Part shown: piece by piece, positions 34,546 to 41,522 of the stretch
Layout: each line of letters begins with the position of its first letter
Numbering within the stretch: the stretch's first letter is position 1
Origin: G963662905 sp965230045
GTDB lineage: Bacteria; Bacteroidota; Bacteroidia; Bacteroidales; WRLA01
Length of the DNA: 64,000 nt
Assembly: GCA_965230045.1 (NCBI GenBank)
Contig: OZ245940.1
Span: 2,356,001 to 2,420,000, forward strand
Direction: 5' to 3'
Notes under the pieces: generated by a model
Database searches by the model: none
The model's input: only the letters and a program-made list of their open reading frames with translations
What the model was told of the DNA's origin: nothing
Program-made: the position numbers and the translations under genes

Positions 34546-35251
34546 AGAAGCTGTTGTTTTGGCCGGCGGTTTGGGAACACGCCTGCGCAATGTTGTACAG
34601 GATCTGCCGAAACCGATGGCTCCGGTAAACGGAAAGCCTTTTCTGGAGTATGTACTTGCTTATCTGGAATTGTACGGAATTAAAAAAGTGGTATTGTCCG
34701 TAGGCTATAAGCACGAATTGATTAAAGAGCATTTCGGTGATAAGTTCCGCTATATGCAAATTGATTATGCTATTGAAGAGGAGCCTCTTGGAACAGGTGG
34801 CGCAATTTGTCTCGCTGCCGAAAAGCTGGAAAGCGATCGTTTTATGGTGCTCAATGGCGATACACTTTTTAAAGCAAACTTGGGTAAACTTCAGGATTAT
34901 CATCGGATTTTTGGTGCAGAGCTTACAATGGTATTGCGACAGGTGCAGGATGTGAGCCGTTACGGAGCTGTAGAAGTAAATCCCGGAGGCAGGATTATTG
35001 GTTTCAGCGAAAAATCCGAAGCAAAAGGCAAAGGCAGCATTAACGGAGGTATTTACTTGATGAACAGGTCATTGCTTTCCGGATTTGAACCTGGCCAAAA
35101 GTTTAGCTTCGAGAAAGATGTCCTCCAAAAGAAGTTTGAAGACCATGCTTTCTTTGGAATGTCTTGCAAGCAATATTTTATCGATATTGGCATCCCGGAA
35201 GATTTTAAGCGGGCAAATGAAGAATTTAAAGAATTCGCAGATGAGTTTTAA
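34538..35251 (+). CDS. hddC: Heptose 1-phosphate nucleotidyltransferase (HddC-like)
   Basis: 237 residues from the ATG at 34538 (an in-frame TTG at 34511 lies well inside gmhA and is rejected). The Rossmann-like nucleotidyltransferase signature LAGGLGTRLRNVVQDLPKPM is split here as GGLGTRLR near residue 9 and KPMAPV near 24; LNGDTLF near 105 gives the metal-binding Asp. Between gmhA and gmhB the most likely substrate is D-glycero-D-manno-heptose 1-phosphate, giving GDP- or another NDP-heptose. It overlaps gmhA by 8 bp and gmhB by 11 bp. Confidence 0.82.
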   Translation: MLKEAVVLAGGLGTRLRNVVQDLPKPMAPVNGKPFLEYVLAYLELYGIKKVVLSVGYKHELIKEHFGDKFRYMQIDYAIEEEPLGTGGAICLAAEKLESDRFMVLNGDTLFKANLGKLQDYHRIFGAELTMVLRQVQDVSRYGAVEVNPGGRIIGFSEKSEAKGKGSINGGIYLMNRSLLSGFEPGQKFSFEKDVLQKKFEDHAFFGMSCKQYFIDIGIPEDFKRANEEFKEFADEF

Positions 35252-35792
35252 AACTATTGAGCTGGGCAAAAATGCCAGTCTTTTCCTGGATCGCGATGGG
35301 GTAATCAACACACGGCTGGTGGGAGATTACGTGACAAATCCCGGGCAATTTGAGCTTTTGCCGGGCGTGGCTGGTTCCATGAAGAAATTCCGCCGGATGT
35401 TTGGACATATCTTTGTAGTCACCAATCAGCAAGGCATTGGCAAAGGACTGATGACGCACGAGGATTTGGATGAAATCCACGCAAAAATGATTCAGGAAAT
35501 GAATGCCGGTGTGGATGTGATTGACCGTATTTATTATTGCCCATATCGCCGAGAGGAAGGCCATATCGACCGAAAACCCAATGTGGGCATGGGATTAAAA
35601 GCTCGAAAAGATTTTGGGGTTCAACTGAAAAAAGCTGTGATAGTTGGAGATAGCCTGTCGGATATGGAATTTGGCAGGAAACTCGGAATGCGTACCGTGT
35701 TTATTTCAACGGATCAGGATTTGGTACGGCAAAACAGCCGCCTGATCGACTATTGGTTCGCCAGCCTTAAAGATTTTGCGGATAGCCTTTAG
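35241..35792 (+). CDS. gmhB: D-glycero-D-manno-heptose 1,7-bisphosphate 7-phosphatase
   Basis: 183 residues from the ATG at 35241. HAD-superfamily motif I is FLDRDGVIN (DxDG), motif II is the Thr-Asn in VVTNQQGIGKG, and motif IV is VIVGDSLSDMEFG; CPYR...HIDRKPN is the GmhB-type Cys/His zinc loop. It removes the C7 phosphate of heptose bisphosphate. It overlaps the stop region of hddC by 11 bp. The kinase that makes the 1,7-bisphosphate (HddA or the HldE kinase domain) is not in the window and must be encoded elsewhere. Confidence 0.88.
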   Translation: MSFKTIELGKNASLFLDRDGVINTRLVGDYVTNPGQFELLPGVAGSMKKFRRMFGHIFVVTNQQGIGKGLMTHEDLDEIHAKMIQEMNAGVDVIDRIYYCPYRREEGHIDRKPNVGMGLKARKDFGVQLKKAVIVGDSLSDMEFGRKLGMRTVFISTDQDLVRQNSRLIDYWFASLKDFADSL

Positions 35793-35992
35793 TCTGATTT
35801 ATTCATGAAATTTCATCATGAACGCATTCAACAAGCTCAGTGAACATCTTAAAACCGTAATAAAAGAAAGGAAGTCCAGGTTTTTGGTGCACAGGAATAG
35901 CTGCGGCTATTTTGAATGCCAATAAGATAGCATTCCGTTCTATTGCAGTAGTTTGGAAGCCCAATAGAATATTTTGTGAATTATGCAGCTTA
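35791..35992. repeat. Palindromic element, family 2, copy a (degenerate ends)
   Basis: It begins GATTTATTCATGAAATTTC and ends TTTTGTGAATTATGCAGC, an imperfect inverted pair of the family 2 terminus CCTGCTTTATTCAT. The interior (GGTGCACAGGAATAGC, AAGATAGCATTCC, TTCTATTGCAG) is shared with the copy at 53629-53805. It directly abuts family 1 copy 3. Confidence 0.6.
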
Positions 35993-36125
35993 GGTTCTAC
36001 TTAAATTTTGTGGGTTCTTATAAAATTTGAGATGAAAAGCATTGAGAAATATATTCATTAATATTTATGCGAAAAATCTGTTGGAGATTTAACTTTTGTC
36101 TTTCCACGAAATTCCTAGTAGAACC
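35993..36125. mobile_element. MITE-like element, family 1 copy 3 (short, internally deleted)
   Basis: 133 bp from GGTTCTAC to GTAGAACC. The left 60 bp and right 40 bp resemble the termini of the copies at 9637 and 29942, but the GC-rich central hairpin is missing. No 8-bp target duplication is visible, so this copy is old or rearranged. Confidence 0.6.
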
Positions 36126-36353
36126 TTATTTTAATGCGCTGTGCGACCTCAAAAGCCTGTTTTTGAACAAAGCAGGCTAAAGTTTTAATTTCCTGTTTTT
36201 TCGGATTTATAAGTTTTGAAAATAGTGAACATTTTTCTCGGATATAGCTTGCTTCGTGAAATGGGCTGATTGTATTCGATATGATTTTTATTCGGTTCGT
36301 TGATTAAATCCCATGATTTGTTGATTGTACTTTTCAAACAGATACCCGTATAA

Positions 36354-36361
36354 TACCTTTG
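36354..36361 (+). promoter_or_regulatory. -7 promoter element of the Spy-like gene
   Basis: TACCTTTG matches TAnnTTTG. A single family 2 terminus (TTAACCTGCTTTATTCATGC, 36387-36406) lies in the leader between it and the ATG at 36423. Confidence 0.45.
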
Positions 36362-36422
36362 TTTCAGTTAATCGGGATAAAGCATTTTAACCTGCTTTAT
36401 TCATGCTAAAAATTAAATCAAG

Positions 36423-36797
36423 ATGAAAACAATGAAATCAATTTTGGCTGTAACTTTTCTGCTACTTGGCAGTATTTGTTTTGCGCAAGCTCCGGGAGGC
36501 CGGCAACAAGGGCCACCACCAATCCCAAACGATAAAGAAATTACAAAAATGGTAAACAACCTGGCGGAGGAAGTTTCCTTAACGGATACGCAGCAGGCCA
36601 GTGTGTTAAAGTTATATCAGGCACATTTTAAACAGGTTAAAGAATTAACTTCAGCTAATGCACGACCCAGAAAAGAAGAAATGGATGACTTGAAAACAAA
36701 CCTTGACAAAGAGGTCAAAGCTTTGTTGACAAAGGAGCAGAAAAGCAAGTTTAAAGCTTATTTGAAAAAGGAGGAGAGTCAGCGGCCCCGTAGGTAG
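36423..36797 (+). CDS. Small Spy/CpxP-like periplasmic protein (124 aa)
   Basis: A signal peptide (1-21, ending ICFAQA) is followed by a Pro/Gly/Gln linker (PGGRQQGPPPIP) and about 90 residues of amphipathic helix with the pattern LTDTQQASVLKLYQAHF ... LLTKEQKSKFKAYL, in which an L-T-x-x-Q motif recurs as in Spy/CpxP and related zinc-resistance-like proteins. Such proteins act as periplasmic chaperones or metal/redox stress sensors. The C terminus is basic (SQRPRR). It lies about 1 kb upstream of the ferredoxin/flavoprotein genes in the same direction, separated by palindromic repeats, so a link is possible but not shown. A second ATG at 36432 would also serve. Confidence 0.65.
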   Translation: MKTMKSILAVTFLLLGSICFAQAPGGRQQGPPPIPNDKEITKMVNNLAEEVSLTDTQQASVLKLYQAHFKQVKELTSANARPRKEEMDDLKTNLDKEVKALLTKEQKSKFKAYLKKEESQRPRR

Positions 36798-36844
36798 TTT
36801 TATTGCTGATGTGTAGCATATTTTAACGACCAACTGGGATAGCC

Positions 36845-37033
36845 TAAACTCAGGTCAGATGTAAAGGGTCTGAAGATATAATCACCTGTTTTATTGTTTT
36901 AGAAAGGAAGCAGATGGCCTGATTAATCCAATATAAAATGCAAACAAATTTAATTTCAGGAAATAAAATTAGTAAACACATAATTTTTAACCGCTTGTAA
37001 TAATTTGTTTGCATTTTGTGAATAGAGCAGCCT
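36845..37033 (+). repeat. Palindromic element, family 2, copy c
   Basis: It shares CAGGTCAGATGT, GCAGATGGCCTGATT, AAAATGCAAACAAAT, TAAACACATAA and TTTGTTTGCATTTT with the copies at 37233-37449 and, in opposite orientation, 40446-40667. The right end GAATAGAGCAG is the family terminus; the left end is truncated. The block between ATGCAAACAAA and TTTGTTTGCAT is itself an inverted repeat. Confidence 0.7.
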
Positions 37034-37232
37034 GGAAGAAAGAAAATTGCTTGATAAGGGATTCGAGCATTGATATGTTGCTGGAATAATCAGAAGGTTC
37101 TTTAATGTAATGATTGTATTTTTATTACTTTCTCTTAGTTCATGTTTGTGTTTATGGTTTTGCGCAAACATCCGGTGATGGCAAACAAGGAAGGTGCTTA
37201 AACCTTCCTGTCATCCCGGATTAGAAAAAAAA

Positions 37233-37449
37233 GATACTGCTTTATTCATGCTTCAGATTGATGACAGATGTGAGGAGTTTGAAGCTGAAGACAGGGCCGC
37301 CTGTTTCCAATCTTTGGCAACGAAACAAACGGCCAGATTTAATACAATGTAAAATGCAAACAGATTTAATTTCAGGATATAAAATGAGTAAACACACTAT
37401 TTTCTGTGGATTACAATATTCTGTTTGTGTTTTTTGAATAGAGAAGGTT
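37233..37449 (+). repeat. Palindromic element, family 2, copy d
   Basis: It begins ACTGCTTTATTCATGCTT and ends TTTTTTGAATAGAG. The interior matches copy c (GACAGATGTGAGG, AAAATGCAAACAGATTTAAT, GAGTAAACACAC). It is in the same orientation as copy c and about 200 bp away. Confidence 0.7.
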
Positions 37450-37453
37450 AAAT

Positions 37454-37549
37454 AGAGTTTGTCTATAGAGTCGTGTTTTTAGTTCAGAATGTTCGAAGTC
37501 GAGGCGTTGTGCTGAGCGTAGCCGAAGTTGGACTTTATAGACGAACTCT
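37454..37549. repeat. Palindromic element, family 3, copy 1
   Basis: 96 bp with 19-bp terminal inverted repeats: AGAGTTTGTCTATAGAGTC at 37454-37472 and the complement of a near-identical sequence at 37531-37549 (17 of 19 match). The interior has TTCAGAATGTTCGAxGTCGAGGC, shared with the next copy. Confidence 0.7.
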
Positions 37550-37553
37550 AATT

Positions 37554-37698
37554 AGTTCTTGTCTATAAAGTACTGTGCTTGATTCAGAATGTTCGAGGTC
37601 GAGGCATTCTTGGTATTGAAAATAAGGAGCTTACTAAAGTAAGTGACTGGTTTCAATACCAAGAATAACGCTGAGATCGGACATTATGGACAAGCACT
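37554..37698. repeat. Palindromic element, family 3, copy 2 with inserted hairpin
   Basis: It has the same termini (TTGTCTATAAAGT and ATTATGGACAAG) and interior as copy 1, but the centre carries a strong hairpin: ATTCTTGGTATTGAAA at 37606-37621 pairs perfectly with 37651-37666, and CTTACT/AGTAAG pairs inside the loop. AATTAG follows both copies. Confidence 0.7.
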
Positions 37699-37775
37699 AA
37701 TTAGAGCTATTAGGTTGTTCTGATAACCCGAAGATTTGTTGAAAATTACATACGAACACAAAATAGATTAGGATT

Positions 37776-37988
37776 ATGGCTATTAAAAGGATTGATGGTT
37801 GCATTGGATGCGGGATATGTGTAAAAACATGTCCAACGGATGTTATAAGCTTAAACAACAAAGGAAAAGCTGAGATTTCTTTTCCGGAAGATTGCCAGAT
37901 ATGTCATTTATGCCGGATGTATTGCCCGGTTGATGCTATTACGATTACACCGGAAAAATCAATACCCGTAATTGTTTCCTGGGGCTAA
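37776..37988 (+). CDS. Ferredoxin with two [4Fe-4S] clusters (70 aa)
   Basis: Two complete cluster motifs, CIGCGICVKTCP and CQICHLCRMYCP (each CxxCxxCxxxCP), in a 70-residue protein without a signal peptide. It should sit in the cytoplasm and carry electrons at low potential. It is the first gene of a three-gene run, 12 bp before the haem membrane protein. This arrangement suggests that the ferredoxin feeds or receives electrons at the inner face of the membrane. No TAnnTTTG element was found immediately upstream; the preceding 900 bp consists largely of palindromic repeats. Confidence 0.9.
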   Translation: MAIKRIDGCIGCGICVKTCPTDVISLNNKGKAEISFPEDCQICHLCRMYCPVDAITITPEKSIPVIVSWG

Positions 37989-38000
37989 AATTAAATAAAT

Positions 38001-38630
38001 ATGAATAGGAGAAATAAAATGTATAAATGGACTGCTGCGGTTGCGATTTTCTTTGTTTTGCCCCTGATTATTTATACTGCGGGTGATTTTCCGCGGCGCG
38101 GCATGCTTAAAGAGTCAATATCAATTATTACCATCATCGCTTTTTTTGTGACATTGCTGCAGTTTTTTTTATCACGGGTAAATAAGCCAATCCTTAATGG
38201 GTGTAAAATGTCTAAGGTGATCGTATGGCATAAAAGCTTGGGTTATGTATTTGTGTTTCTTTTGTTGATTCATCCGTTTTTAATCGTCTTGCCCCGGTAT
38301 TTTGAAGCAGGTGTGGAGCCGAAAGATGCTTTTATGTTGATATTAAGTAATTTAGGACAAAAAGGCTTGTTCTTCGGTTTGCTATCCTGGGCGTTGTTGT
38401 TGTTTTTGGGATTGACTTCTCTGTTTAGGAACCTGCTTCCTGTATCGTACAAAACGTGGAGGCTTATGCACGGACTTTTGTCTGTTTTGTTTTTGGCTGC
38501 GGCATCTATTCATGTAATAAGTACAGGCAGGCATATCAATTTAACTATGTCATGGCTTATTGCTGTGTTGTCCATTACCGGTATATTTTTGTTAGTTCGT
38601 CAATATTTAATTAAGCATCAATATTCATAA
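38001..38630 (+). CDS. Ferric-reductase-like bis-haem b membrane protein (209 aa)
   Basis: Six hydrophobic helices and four His in two pairs of equal spacing: His77 and His91, His157 and His171 (HX13H twice). This is the ligand pattern of ferric-reductase/NOX-type membrane domains that hold two b haems and move electrons across the membrane. The flavin- and NADPH-binding domains of the large family members are absent, as in MsrQ/YedZ-like proteins; the partner flavoprotein is encoded next door. The ferredoxin gene lies 12 bp upstream and the Tat-exported flavoprotein 56 bp downstream. Confidence 0.85.
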   Translation: MNRRNKMYKWTAAVAIFFVLPLIIYTAGDFPRRGMLKESISIITIIAFFVTLLQFFLSRVNKPILNGCKMSKVIVWHKSLGYVFVFLLLIHPFLIVLPRYFEAGVEPKDAFMLILSNLGQKGLFFGLLSWALLLFLGLTSLFRNLLPVSYKTWRLMHGLLSVLFLAAASIHVISTGRHINLTMSWLIAVLSITGIFLLVRQYLIKHQYS

Positions 38631-38686
38631 TAATTTAGTTGCAGGATATTTTATGAATAAGCTGTTGAACCCATAAAAGAAATAAA

Positions 38687-40441
38687 ATGCAAAATAGTAA
38701 ATATTTATCACGAAGGGATTTCCTCAGGATGTCTGGCACAGCAGCTGTTGGTCTTACGGCACTTTCGGCAATGGGGATTGGAGCAGGTTTTGGTTACAAT
38801 GAGCCTGAGATTGATTTGAAAGATATGAAGCAGGGCGACTATTATACCGATGTATTGGTAATTGGAGGAGGGATGGCCGGTCTTTTTGCTGCTGTTAAAG
38901 CGCATGATGCCGGGGCTAAAGTAATCATTGCATCCAAAGGCCGGCTGGGATCTTCGGGGCAAACGCCTTTTGCAAAAGGGATATTCGAGTTTGATCCGGA
39001 TACTTCAAAATATTCTATAGATGAATTCGTGGAATTGGTTGGAAAATCTGCTTTGGGAACAAACAACCCGGTTTATACAAGGCAGGTGGCAGAACACTCA
39101 AAAGCGCGGGTAGATGAATTGCGCCAATGGGGGTTTTTTGATTCGCCTTTGTATAACAAAGCTTTCAGCAAACCCATAAATGAACGAAAAATACCTTTAA
39201 TCGAACGGATCACAATAACACATCTCATTAAAGAAAATGGTCGGATCAGTGGTGCGGCGGGTTTTGCCGCCGATGAGCCCAAAATATGTTTCTTTCATTC
39301 AAAATGTGTGGTTTTATGTACGGGAGCAGGGGGCTTTAAACCTAATGGGTTCCCGATTTGCGACCTGACTCACGATGGGACTATTATGGCCTATAATATC
39401 GGTGCCAAAGTAACAGGGAAAGAATGGAACGATGGGCATCCCGGGCAGTCGGTGAATGCTGCGGCATGTTATGATGGCTGGCATGGTATGTTTGATAAAA
39501 AGCCGTCAACAACATCTGTTGAAATCCATCACGATTTGGGCGTTGATATGAATTATCTTGCCTATATTCATGGTAATCCCTTACAAATGGGGCGCCCTGG
39601 AGAAATGCAGCCTGATAGTTCAAAAGGTGGGCCGTATCGTCCTGAAGGCTTTAATCAGGAAAGGGGAGGTGGTCGGCCAGCCGGAGGGCAGCAGCCTTCG
39701 GGAGAAGGGCATGATAGGCCTGCGCCGCCCAGGGGGAATGGCAGAAAAGAAGGGCCTCCAGGTGGTAGGGGTGTTGTTGTGGGGGGATCTTCTGCCGGAA
39801 TGGCTATTCATAAATCAGAAGGACTGGTGCCGGTTGACGATTCGTGTGCTTCAAATATTCCTGGCTTGTACGCAGCTGGTGATGCTTTGGGTTCTTATAT
39901 GTCCGGAGCAATCTATACGCAGATTGGTTCATCATTGGCAGGCTCTGCCGTACAAGGGGCTATTGCAGGAAAAGCGGCTGCTGATTATGCCCAGAATGTT
40001 TCTTTTTCTGTTATTTCTGAAAAAGAAATCAAATCGGTGCAGGAACAGATTTATGCGCCTTTGAAAAGGGAAGCGGGATACAGTCCGGCCTGGGTAACCC
40101 AAACCCTTCAAGGAATTATGATTCCTAATTTTGTTTTATATATTAAAAAAGAAAGCATGCTTAAAGCTGCTTTGGCTTATATTGAAGAATTACGGGATCA
40201 TCATATGCCGCGCTTAAGGGCTGCGAATCTCCATGAACTTCGCTTGGCTCATGAGACTGCCAATATGATTGTAAGTGCAGAAATGAAGCTGAAAGCATCA
40301 CTGTTGAGAAAAGAAAGCCGATGCAGCCATTACCGTCTGGATTATCCGGATATGGATAATGAAAACTGGCAGGTTTGGATAAATATTTTTAAAGGACCGG
40401 ACGGTGAAATGAAATTTGAAAAGCAGAAATTTCCTGCCTGA
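38687..40441 (+). CDS. Tat-exported FAD-dependent reductase (fumarate-reductase-flavoprotein type), 584 aa
   Basis: A twin-arginine signal, SRRDFLRMSG (Arg9-Arg10), precedes a hydrophobic stretch, so the folded protein should be exported to the periplasm. The FAD-binding motif VIGGGMAGL is at 57-66 and the second FAD site, IPGLYAAGDALGSYMSGA, near 395. The fold matches the FAD_binding_2 family (fumarate, urocanate and similar reductases). Residues of about 300-362 form an unusual segment rich in Gly, Pro, Arg and Gln inserted just before the second FAD site. No flavin-attachment FMN domain or haem motif is present, so electrons must come from outside, presumably from the bis-haem protein upstream. 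The electron acceptor is unknown. Confidence 0.85.
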   Translation: MQNSKYLSRRDFLRMSGTAAVGLTALSAMGIGAGFGYNEPEIDLKDMKQGDYYTDVLVIGGGMAGLFAAVKAHDAGAKVIIASKGRLGSSGQTPFAKGIFEFDPDTSKYSIDEFVELVGKSALGTNNPVYTRQVAEHSKARVDELRQWGFFDSPLYNKAFSKPINERKIPLIERITITHLIKENGRISGAAGFAADEPKICFFHSKCVVLCTGAGGFKPNGFPICDLTHDGTIMAYNIGAKVTGKEWNDGHPGQSVNAAACYDGWHGMFDKKPSTTSVEIHHDLGVDMNYLAYIHGNPLQMGRPGEMQPDSSKGGPYRPEGFNQERGGGRPAGGQQPSGEGHDRPAPPRGNGRKEGPPGGRGVVVGGSSAGMAIHKSEGLVPVDDSCASNIPGLYAAGDALGSYMSGAIYTQIGSSLAGSAVQGAIAGKAAADYAQNVSFSVISEKEIKSVQEQIYAPLKREAGYSPAWVTQTLQGIMIPNFVLYIKKESMLKAALAYIEELRDHHMPRLRAANLHELRLAHETANMIVSAEMKLKASLLRKESRCSHYRLDYPDMDNENWQVWINIFKGPDGEMKFEKQKFPA

Positions 40442-40445
40442 GCGT

Positions 40446-40667
40446 TTAACCTGCTCTATTCATAAAATGCAAACAAAATAATGTAAGCAGCTTAAATTTA
40501 AGTGTTTATTAAATTTATATCCTAAAATTGAATTTGTTTGCATTTTACTAGTGCATTAAATCAGGCCATCTGCTTCGTTGCTAAAGCTTTGAAATAGGCG
40601 ACTATATCTTCAGCTTTAGACGCCTCACATCTGACCTGAATTTAAAGCATGAATAAAGCAGGTTAAT
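40446..40667 (-). repeat. Palindromic element, family 2, copy e (complete termini)
   Basis: Both ends are intact: TTAACCTGCTCTATTCAT on the left and the complement of TTAACCTGCTTTATTCAT on the right. The interior matches copies c and d in opposite orientation. It begins six bases after the flavoprotein stop, so it could also serve as the operon's terminator structure. Together with copies c and d it brackets the redox operon as an inverted repeat. Confidence 0.8.
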
Positions 40668-40686
40668 TCATTGTCCCTTCTTCTGT

Positions 40687-40945
40687 ACCCTGATTAATTC
40701 AACTAATTTCGTCATGAGCGCATTCAATAAGCTCAGTGGCCAAGCTGAAGATGCAATAAAACAATGCTATGTAAAATTGATGCATAGCTCAGCTATGGAG
40801 AGATTTTATATTCCATTGTTTTGCAGCAGTTTCGTCTCGTAATAGATTTATAATGGATGTTCCGGGTTAAGCAACAAAAAAAGACAGCATTTTTTTTATT
40901 GCAGCTGTTTGGTCGCCTAATAAAATATTTTGTGAATACGGCAGG
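40687..40945. repeat. Palindromic element, family 2, copy f (diverged)
   Basis: CCTGATTAATTCA ... TTTCGTCATGAGCGCATTCAATAAGCTCAGTGG at the left (given here in parts) matches copy a (CATCATGAACGCATTCAACAAGCTCAGTG region). The right end is ATTTTGTGAATACGGCAGG. The centre differs from copies a and g. Confidence 0.55.
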
Positions 40946-40984
40946 TAAAGTGACAAAAGAAATTTTTGGTATAGCAGACTGCGT

Positions 40985-41422
40985 TTAATGTTTTAGTGGA
41001 TACTTAGGTAGTTTTGTTTTTGATTCTGTAATTGGATCACTTATATACTTTGAGATAAAGATGAGCAGGTCATTTGGTCGTATCGGCTTGGTTACAAAAT
41101 CATCCAGCTGCGATTGCTGCATAAGTTCAATATCCGATTTAAGTGCATAGGCTGTTTGTCCCAAAACAGGGGTTTGCGGACGGATTTTCTTGATTTCGTT
41201 CGTAGCTTCAATACCGTCCATACCCGGTAGCTGTATGTCCATCAAAACGATATCAATTTCGGGATGCTGCATGAATATTTCAATGGCTTCATTTCCTTCC
41301 AGCGCACGGATTACCTTTGCTTTGGTTCGCATAAGCAAAGTATTGACGTATTCGAAATTATTATCGACATCTTCCACTACAAGAAATGTAATTTTGCTCC
41401 AATCCGGAGGGTTTTCAATCAT
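40985..41422 (-). CDS. Single-domain response regulator (CheY-like), 145 aa
   Basis: A receiver domain with acidic pocket Glu17-Asp18, phospho-acceptor Asp62 in VLMDIQLPGMDG, Thr90 in GQTAYA and Lys112 in TKP. There is no output domain; a 20-residue Lys/Pro-rich tail follows. It probably works as a phosphate shuttle or by binding a partner protein. No kinase gene is adjacent; receiver-kinase proteins lie at the two ends of the window. It has its own promoter at 41451-41482. Confidence 0.88.
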   Translation of the reverse strand: MIENPPDWSKITFLVVEDVDNNFEYVNTLLMRTKAKVIRALEGNEAIEIFMQHPEIDIVLMDIQLPGMDGIEATNEIKKIRPQTPVLGQTAYALKSDIELMQQSQLDDFVTKPIRPNDLLIFISKYISDPITESKTKLPKYPLKH

Positions 41423-41450
41423 GCTTCAATACTGTTTGTTACTTAATCCA

Positions 41451-41482
41451 CAAAAGTAGATTAAATTACAATAAAATATCAA
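41451..41482 (-). promoter_or_regulatory. Promoter of the single-domain response regulator
   Basis: On the minus strand, TACTTTTG at 41458-41451, with TTG at 41482-41480 after a 21-bp spacer. The leader is about 22 nt. Confidence 0.5.
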
Positions 41483-41522
41483 GTGTTTTTTAATATTTTT
41501 TGCATGATTGAATTATCGCATA

